64,000 nt of DNA from CAYGYG01 sp964354155 (GTDB lineage: Bacteria; Hydrothermota; Tepidihabitantia; SM23-42; CAYGYG01), in contig CAYGYG010000001.1 of the NCBI GenBank assembly GCA_964354155.1, positions 62,001 to 126,000 on the forward strand, read 5' to 3'. Each line of letters opens with the position of its first letter. Position 1 is the stretch's first letter. The notes under the pieces are model-generated. The model saw only the letters and a list, made by a program, of their open reading frames with translations. It made no database searches and was not told the DNA's origin. Both the position numbers and the translations under genes were made by a program. Positions 59,292-64,000 of this stretch are shown here, one piece after another.

Positions 59292-60671
59292 ATGCTGGTT
59301 ATCGTCCTTGCGGTCTTTAACTTAAGTCTAGATGGCGTCCGGGACGCCCTGGCCGACTCGATTCTGCAAAACGCGTATGCCGGTGTCTGTATCTATTCGT
59401 TGAAGCGGGACCGACTGGTCTTCGAAAGCAACGGTGTCAAGCTTTTCATCCCGGCCTCCAACCAGAAGATCGTAACCACCGCCGCCGCCCTCTACTATCT
59501 GGGGGGTGATTTCAGGTATGTCACTCGACTCAAGGTTCGCGGCGGGGTTGTCGCTGGAACGTTGGGGGGCGACATAATTCTGGAGGGCAGCGGCGACCCG
59601 TCGATTCGAGATTGCGGTTTTCTTGAGCGTTGGGCCGACGTTATCAAGGCGCAGAACATCCACACCGTGGCCGGCAACATCGTGGCCGACGACCGGGTTT
59701 TCTCCCGAGAACGGCTGCCCGAGGGTTGGGCCTGGCACTATCTTGATGCCCGTTACGCCGCCGAGCTCTCGGCTTTTTCATTCAATGGGAACACGGTGCG
59801 GGTGACGGTTGGGCCGGCGGCCGATACCGGTGATACCGCCCAGTTCTCATTATACCCGGAAACAAAATACGTCACCGTAAAAAACCGCCTGATGACCGTC
59901 GACAGCGCAGGGAAGAGAGGCTTCGGCATCTACCGTGAACCGGAAGCGAATATCATCCATATTGAAGGCGAAATCGACCGCGAGTTCAAACCCAAGACCA
60001 TCGAGATTGCGGTCAAAGACCCGGCTTTTTTTGCCGCGTTCCATTTCAAGGAACTACTTGAAAAGCGGGGCGTGAAGGTCAACGGCGAGCCGAAGAAGTA
60101 CGACCCCGCCACGATCGACAGCACCAAGGGAGCGAGCCAACTCGACAGCATCATCTCGATGCCGCTTTCCGAGATAATCAAAGAAACCAACAAAGAGAGT
60201 AAGAACCTGATGGCGGAGAACTTGCTCCGGAGCATCGGTCATTATTCGGGAGGGGACGGCAGTTACTGGACCAGCAACATCCTCGTCCGGAGATTCATTG
60301 CCCAGCTCGGCGGTGATACGACCGGCATCGAGCCGGTCGACGGCTCTGGGCTGTCCCGACACAACCTGGTTTCGCCCTACAACATCGTGGTTGTCCTCAG
60401 GTACATGTATCTTTCCGGCCATCGCGACAAGTTCTTTGAGAGCTTGCCGACGTCCAACGAGGGGACGCTTTTCGGACGGCTGTTAAATCTTGAGAACGTC
60501 GTTCGCGCCAAGACCGGGACGCTGCGATGGGTTTCCTGTATGTCCGGCTATGTCGAGAGTCCGGCCGACAACGACATGTACGCATTCTCGATGCTTTTTA
60601 ACAACTACTCCGGTAGTGCCAAGGCGATAGCCAAGCTGCAGGAAAGAATCATTGAAGAGATGAGAAAGTGA
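59292..60671 (+). CDS. dacB: D-alanyl-D-alanine carboxypeptidase/endopeptidase (PBP4, S13 family)
   Basis: Trims or cuts peptidoglycan cross-links in the periplasm. 459 aa. Catalytic Ser-x-x-Lys in PASNQKIVTTAAALYYLGGD (near residue 55), S-x-N in ESKNLMAENLLRSIG (near 305) and KTGT in RAKTGTLRWVSCMSGYVES (near 410). The S13 insert domain lies at 75-220. The export signal is only MLVIVLAVFNLSLDG and no longer start exists: the upstream frame has no ATG/GTG/TTG before a TGA. No clear Shine-Dalgarno. Confidence 0.93.
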   Translation: MLVIVLAVFNLSLDGVRDALADSILQNAYAGVCIYSLKRDRLVFESNGVKLFIPASNQKIVTTAAALYYLGGDFRYVTRLKVRGGVVAGTLGGDIILEGSGDPSIRDCGFLERWADVIKAQNIHTVAGNIVADDRVFSRERLPEGWAWHYLDARYAAELSAFSFNGNTVRVTVGPAADTGDTAQFSLYPETKYVTVKNRLMTVDSAGKRGFGIYREPEANIIHIEGEIDREFKPKTIEIAVKDPAFFAAFHFKELLEKRGVKVNGEPKKYDPATIDSTKGASQLDSIISMPLSEIIKETNKESKNLMAENLLRSIGHYSGGDGSYWTSNILVRRFIAQLGGDTTGIEPVDGSGLSRHNLVSPYNIVVVLRYMYLSGHRDKFFESLPTSNEGTLFGRLLNLENVVRAKTGTLRWVSCMSGYVESPADNDMYAFSMLFNNYSGSAKAIAKLQERIIEEMRK

Positions 60672-61161
60672 GGGCGGGAGCGGAAGCTTTTTGATTTCCT
60701 TCTAGTGCGGCCGGGTGTGAAATTCTCTCGGAGACTCCGCCCCGTGTCTCTCTCGAGACGAGACGGAACACTAGGCGTGAGACAGAGACCTCCGGCCGGC
60801 GCTACAGGTGGCGATTGGAAATTCTAATATCGAAATACTAAATACCGTCTCGTGCCTGAGACTCTGTCGCATCTCGACATGAGGCATAAACAATTTCTAA
60901 ATCCCAATATTCAAACTGTAGTGTACTGTTTGGGACATTAGGATTTGTTATTTGTTTATGATTTAGAGATTAGGATTTAGGATTTGACTGTAACGTAGGG
61001 TGGCATTTTATATGCCACCGAACAGACTGGTCGGGCACAAGACCCGATGCTGCGCAACATACGTAGAGCAGACTCGGCCGCGTGCCGCGAGGACCCGACC
61101 CTACTACAACAATCTCCCGTAGAGCGGGATCTTATGTCCCGCCGGGAAGAGCGCCAGTAGT
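60672..61161. repeat. 490-nt intergenic region made of repeats
   Basis: No gene. Contains GTGTCTC/GAGACA-type inverted words (60725-60800 and again near 60848-60890), an AT-rich family F copy (60825-60985, with GATTAGGATTTAGGATTTG near the right end), family H ACGTAGGGTGGCATTTTATA (60994-61013), and a hairpin GCGGGA..TCCCGC near 61127-61144. Confidence 0.6.
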
Positions 61162-62619
61162 CTACAAATGGACTTCGTAGTTGGGTGATTCTTTCGTGAT
61201 TGTTATGTTGTGAGGGTGGCTCTCGCGCAGGCCGGCGGCTGTGACCCGCAGGAATTTTGCTTTCTGACGTAGGTCGGCCAGGTTTGACGCCCCGCAATAG
61301 GCCATGCCGGCTTTGAGTCCGCCGATGAGCTGAAACAGGACTTCTGATGCCAGTCCGCGGTAGGGCACCCGGCCTTCAACGCCTTCGGGGACGAATTTTC
61401 TGGCTTCCTCCTGGAAGTACCGATCGGCCGAGCCGCGCTGCATGGCGCTGATCGAACCCATTGCCCGGTAGGACTTGTACCGGCGGCCTTCAAGAAGAAT
61501 TGTCTCGCCCGGGCTCTCCTCGGTGCCGGCCAGCAAGTTGCCGGTCATGACCGAATCAGCGCCAAAGGCCAGCGCCTTGACCACGTCGCCCGAATAACGC
61601 ACCCCGCCGTCGGCAATGATGGCGATGCCTTTCTCGCGGGCGACGGACGCGGCGTCTCGGATTGCGGTCAGTTGCGGTACACCGATCCCGGCGATAACCC
61701 GCGTCGTGCAGATCGAACCCGGACCGATCCCGACTTTGACCGCGTCGATGTCGAGCTCGATGAGCTTATCGGTTCCCTCGGCCGTCGCGACATTACCGAC
61801 GACGATATCAACCTGCGGAATCCGCTCCCGGATAAGCCGGGCGGTCTTGATGACATTCTCGGAGTGTCCGTGGGCCGTGTCAATGACCAGCGCGTCAACC
61901 CCGGCGTCAACGAGCGCCAAGGCACGGGCCAGCGTATCCTTGGTCACGCCGATTGCCGCGGCACAGCGGAGCCGACCCATCATGTCGACCGAAGCGTGAG
62001 GATGCTGGAGTTTCTTGTTTATGTCTTTGACGGTGATAAGGCCTTTGAGGCGTTTGTGTTTGTCGACGATCGGCAATTTCTCGATCCGGTGTTTTTTGAG
62101 GATCGCCTTGGCTTTTTCCAGGGTCGTCCCGACCGGCGCGGTGACGAGTTTCTCCCGGGTCATCACCTCTTTCAGTTTCCGCCCCGAGCTGGGTTCGAAG
62201 ATAATGTCCCGGTGCGTGATGATGCCTTTGAGGCGGCCTTTTCGGTCGATGATCGGTAACCCCGAGATCCCGTACTGCTCCATCAGCCGTTTCGCATCGC
62301 CGATGGTCTTGTCTTCCTCAAGGGTAATCGGGTTGATGATCATGCCGCTCTCGGCCCGCTTCACCCGAAGCACTTCATTGGCCTGCTGGTCGACTGAGAG
62401 GTTCTTATGAATGACACCGAGGCCGCCGGCTTGGGCCATGGCGATGGCCATGCTTGCTTCGGTGACCGTGTCCATGGCTGCACTGACCAGTGGCATGTGC
62501 AGACTGATGTTTCTCGAGAACCGCGAGGCCACCTCGACATCCTTGGGCAGGATGTCCGAGTACTGAGGGACAAGCAGAACGTCATCAAAGGTGAGACCTT
62601 CCTTTATTTCCATCGACAC
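61162..62619 (-). CDS. guaB: inosine-5'-monophosphate dehydrogenase
   Basis: Oxidises IMP to XMP, the committed step to GTP. 485 aa. The barrel is interrupted by two CBS domains (about 95-205). The catalytic loop GIGPGSICTTR places Cys304, and GDVVKALAFGADSVMTGNLL and YRAMGSISAMQRGSADRY (flap with YRGMGS-like motif) are typical. Starts MSMEIKEGLTFDDVLLVPQY with GGAAGGAG upstream. Monocistronic. Confidence 0.97.
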   Translation of the reverse strand: MSMEIKEGLTFDDVLLVPQYSDILPKDVEVASRFSRNISLHMPLVSAAMDTVTEASMAIAMAQAGGLGVIHKNLSVDQQANEVLRVKRAESGMIINPITLEEDKTIGDAKRLMEQYGISGLPIIDRKGRLKGIITHRDIIFEPSSGRKLKEVMTREKLVTAPVGTTLEKAKAILKKHRIEKLPIVDKHKRLKGLITVKDINKKLQHPHASVDMMGRLRCAAAIGVTKDTLARALALVDAGVDALVIDTAHGHSENVIKTARLIRERIPQVDIVVGNVATAEGTDKLIELDIDAVKVGIGPGSICTTRVIAGIGVPQLTAIRDAASVAREKGIAIIADGGVRYSGDVVKALAFGADSVMTGNLLAGTEESPGETILLEGRRYKSYRAMGSISAMQRGSADRYFQEEARKFVPEGVEGRVPYRGLASEVLFQLIGGLKAGMAYCGASNLADLRQKAKFLRVTAAGLRESHPHNITITKESPNYEVHL

Positions 62620-62634
62620 TCCTTCCTGGAGCTG

Positions 62635-62663
62635 ATTATATGCTTACTTGAGCTTTGCGTCAA
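62635..62663 (-). promoter_or_regulatory. promoter of guaB
   Basis: Minus strand TTGACG (62658-62663), 17-nt spacer, TATAAT (62635-62640), about 16 nt before the start codon. Confidence 0.75.
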
Positions 62664-62785
62664 CATGATTGTACTCGGAGAATCCTTTACCGGCAGGTAG
62701 AAGACCCTCGTATTCGGGACCCCCCGGCGTGACATCTCATTGCCGATCAAAGGTTCGCACAAAGACACCGGTGACACGCCTGGGG

Positions 62786-64000
62786 TCAGAGCGACCTCAG
62801 ATTGTAGAAGGCCGCGAAGTTCTCGGGGTCGAGCCGGAGTACTCTTTTGAATTCACGGGCCGCCTCTTTCTTCATCCCGAGATTGGCATAGACCCCGCCC
62901 AGATTGAGTCTCACGTCGATACGCATTGGCTCCAAATCCTTGGCTTTTCTCAAGTTCTCGAGAGCTTTCAGGTTGTTCTTCTGAGCCGCATAGGCCGTGC
63001 CCAGCCGGTAGAATGCATCGCCGTTGAACTCATCGAGTATGACCGCTCGTTCTAGGTGCAAAACCGCGGCGGACGTGTCGCCGTTCATGAAGCGGGCAAA
63101 GCCAAGCCGTTCGTAGATTTTCGAATTTAACGAATCAATGGCCAGGGCTGCTTCGCATTGGCCGATTGCCGGGCGAAATGATTGGCTGCCGAGCTGGAGG
63201 TTGATTAAGTCGAGTCGGTAATCAGCTTTCCCGGGGTCAAGCTCAATGGCCTTTTCGTAGTTTGCGAGCGCCTCGCCGAACCGGCCTTGCCCTTCATAAA
63301 TGCGGCCCAATGTCTGGTAGATGCGGGCATCTCTCGGATTGAGTCGAATGGCCTGCCTAAGGTCGTTCAATGCGGCCATGACCTGACCCCCCATCTGATC
63401 GAGCATTGCCCGGTTCAAATAGGATAAGAAGTGGGTTGAATCCTTAGCAAGAGCGAAATCCAGTTCGGCCCTGGCCCGGCCGGCAAAGCCGGCAAGGGAC
63501 AGATGGAGTGCATTGTAGTAGTTGATGCGGGCCTGGTTCTCAAGTTTCATATGACTGAAGATCGGCTTCTCGTATCTTCTCAGGAAGGCATCGTTGAGTA
63601 ACGAAGTTTGACGAAAAAGGCTGCGCGGGGCGGAAAACTCTAACAGAGGCAAATTGTCAGAGTTTACGATGCCGTCCTTGACGAAATCGTTGACTCCTTC
63701 AGGTGTCAGAACCAGGCAGCTGAGCAGCGAATAGGGGTTGTCAATGCTGACGAGTTTGAGATCGCTTTGGATTGCCGGTTGGGCCATCCGCCGGGCAATG
63801 CTATCGACATCGAATGTGATGCTTTTGAAACTGCCGATCAACAGGTAGTCGGCCATGCGAAGGGTCGACCAGACCATGACGTGTGGGAAGACCGAGCGGA
63901 AGGTGGTGATGATCATCTGGAAATCCTCAGGGGCAAGGTTGTAGCCCTGCACCCACTGACAGATGATGCCGCCCGGCTTCAGCCGGTCGCGGCAGATCTC
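62786..64000 (-). CDS. spermidine-synthase-like domain fused to TPR repeats, 5' end missing
   Basis: 405 codons in frame to the right edge; the start lies outside. The first residues (EICRDRLKPGGIICQWVQGY) and VFPHVMVWSTLRMADYLLIG are the C-terminal part of a spermidine-synthase-like fold, as in membrane-anchored SpeE-like proteins. From about residue 150 seven TPRs follow (NYYNALHLSLAGFAGRAREL-like start, RIYQTLGRIYEGQGRFGEAL, DAFYRLGTAYAAQKNNLKAL), ending ENFAAFYNLRSL. SpeE-like/TPR fusions with N-terminal membrane segments occur in many environmental genomes and are of unknown role. The polyamine reaction is not assured. Confidence 0.8.
   Translation of the reverse strand, partial: EICRDRLKPGGIICQWVQGYNLAPEDFQMIITTFRSVFPHVMVWSTLRMADYLLIGSFKSITFDVDSIARRMAQPAIQSDLKLVSIDNPYSLLSCLVLTPEGVNDFVKDGIVNSDNLPLLEFSAPRSLFRQTSLLNDAFLRRYEKPIFSHMKLENQARINYYNALHLSLAGFAGRARAELDFALAKDSTHFLSYLNRAMLDQMGGQVMAALNDLRQAIRLNPRDARIYQTLGRIYEGQGRFGEALANYEKAIELDPGKADYRLDLINLQLGSQSFRPAIGQCEAALAIDSLNSKIYERLGFARFMNGDTSAAVLHLERAVILDEFNGDAFYRLGTAYAAQKNNLKALENLRKAKDLEPMRIDVRLNLGGVYANLGMKKEAAREFKRVLRLDPENFAAFYNLRSL

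Overview
The window reads like a chromosomal contig from an uncultured, Gram-negative-type bacterium with about 57-60% GC. It carries an LPS-assembly protein (LptD), TatC, PBP4-type DacB and several secreted proteins that end in a C-terminal Ig/FlgD-like sorting domain (the 'PNP...G..V..L...G.Y' type). That combination suggests a member of the FCB group or a neighbouring candidate phylum such as WOR-3/Stahlbacteria. This placement is inferred from gene content; there is no 16S rRNA or ribosomal operon here to settle it. Ordinary metabolic genes are packed in short operons with 4-nt ATGA/GTGA overlaps. Promoters are close to the sigma-70 consensus (TTGACA, 16-17 nt, TATAAT).

Layout. 1-1330: 3' part of a 3-hydroxyacyl-CoA dehydrogenase gene is cut off by the left edge. 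1558-2991: secreted beta-helix protein. 3001-7315: carA-carB. 7523-12919: operon deoB, cdd, an AAA ATPase with a cyclase-like N-terminus, lptD. 13476-14157: two-gene nucleotidyltransferase cassette of toxin-antitoxin type. 14346-15978: two SAM methyltransferases. 16055-20095: crotonase, CoA-transferase, alanine dehydrogenase and methylmalonyl-CoA epimerase, i.e. acyl-CoA and amino-acid catabolism. 20377-24088: nnr, a beta-propeller protein and tatC. 24498-30105: CsgG-like outer-membrane protein, AsnA and a large MalT/SARP-type regulator. 30444-32456: TMTC-like membrane glycosyltransferase with TPRs. 32570-33388: two tRNA-Ser genes around a four-helix-bundle (S23-like) gene. 33494-35484: gltX and a JAMM protein. 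35492-36778: lamin-tail protein. 36884-39581: hutI and ftcD (histidine to glutamate plus one-carbon folate). 39625-46596: an operon with two copies of a [TPR protein + ExeA-like ATPase] module, then a PHP phosphoesterase and a methyltransferase. 46899-48367: kelch protein and an orphan sorting-domain mini-ORF. 48739-53827: rpsA, mtaB, miaB, dapA. 53990-60671: M30-like peptidase, Lon-like protease, DUF4412-like protein, DacB. 61162-64000: guaB and a 5'-truncated spermidine-synthase/TPR gene.

The intergenic DNA is unusually rich in short palindromic repeats. At least seven families recur within 64 kb. One copy sits in frame inside a coding sequence, one 32-bp palindrome is perfect, and one 190-bp element has terminal inverted repeats like a MITE. 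The features most worth following up are the duplicated TPR/ExeA operon, the matching hairpins 3' of both tRNA-Ser genes, the structured rpsA leader, the orphan sorting-domain gene with its own promoter and terminator, and a set of exported proteins with very short, charge-free signal sequences.
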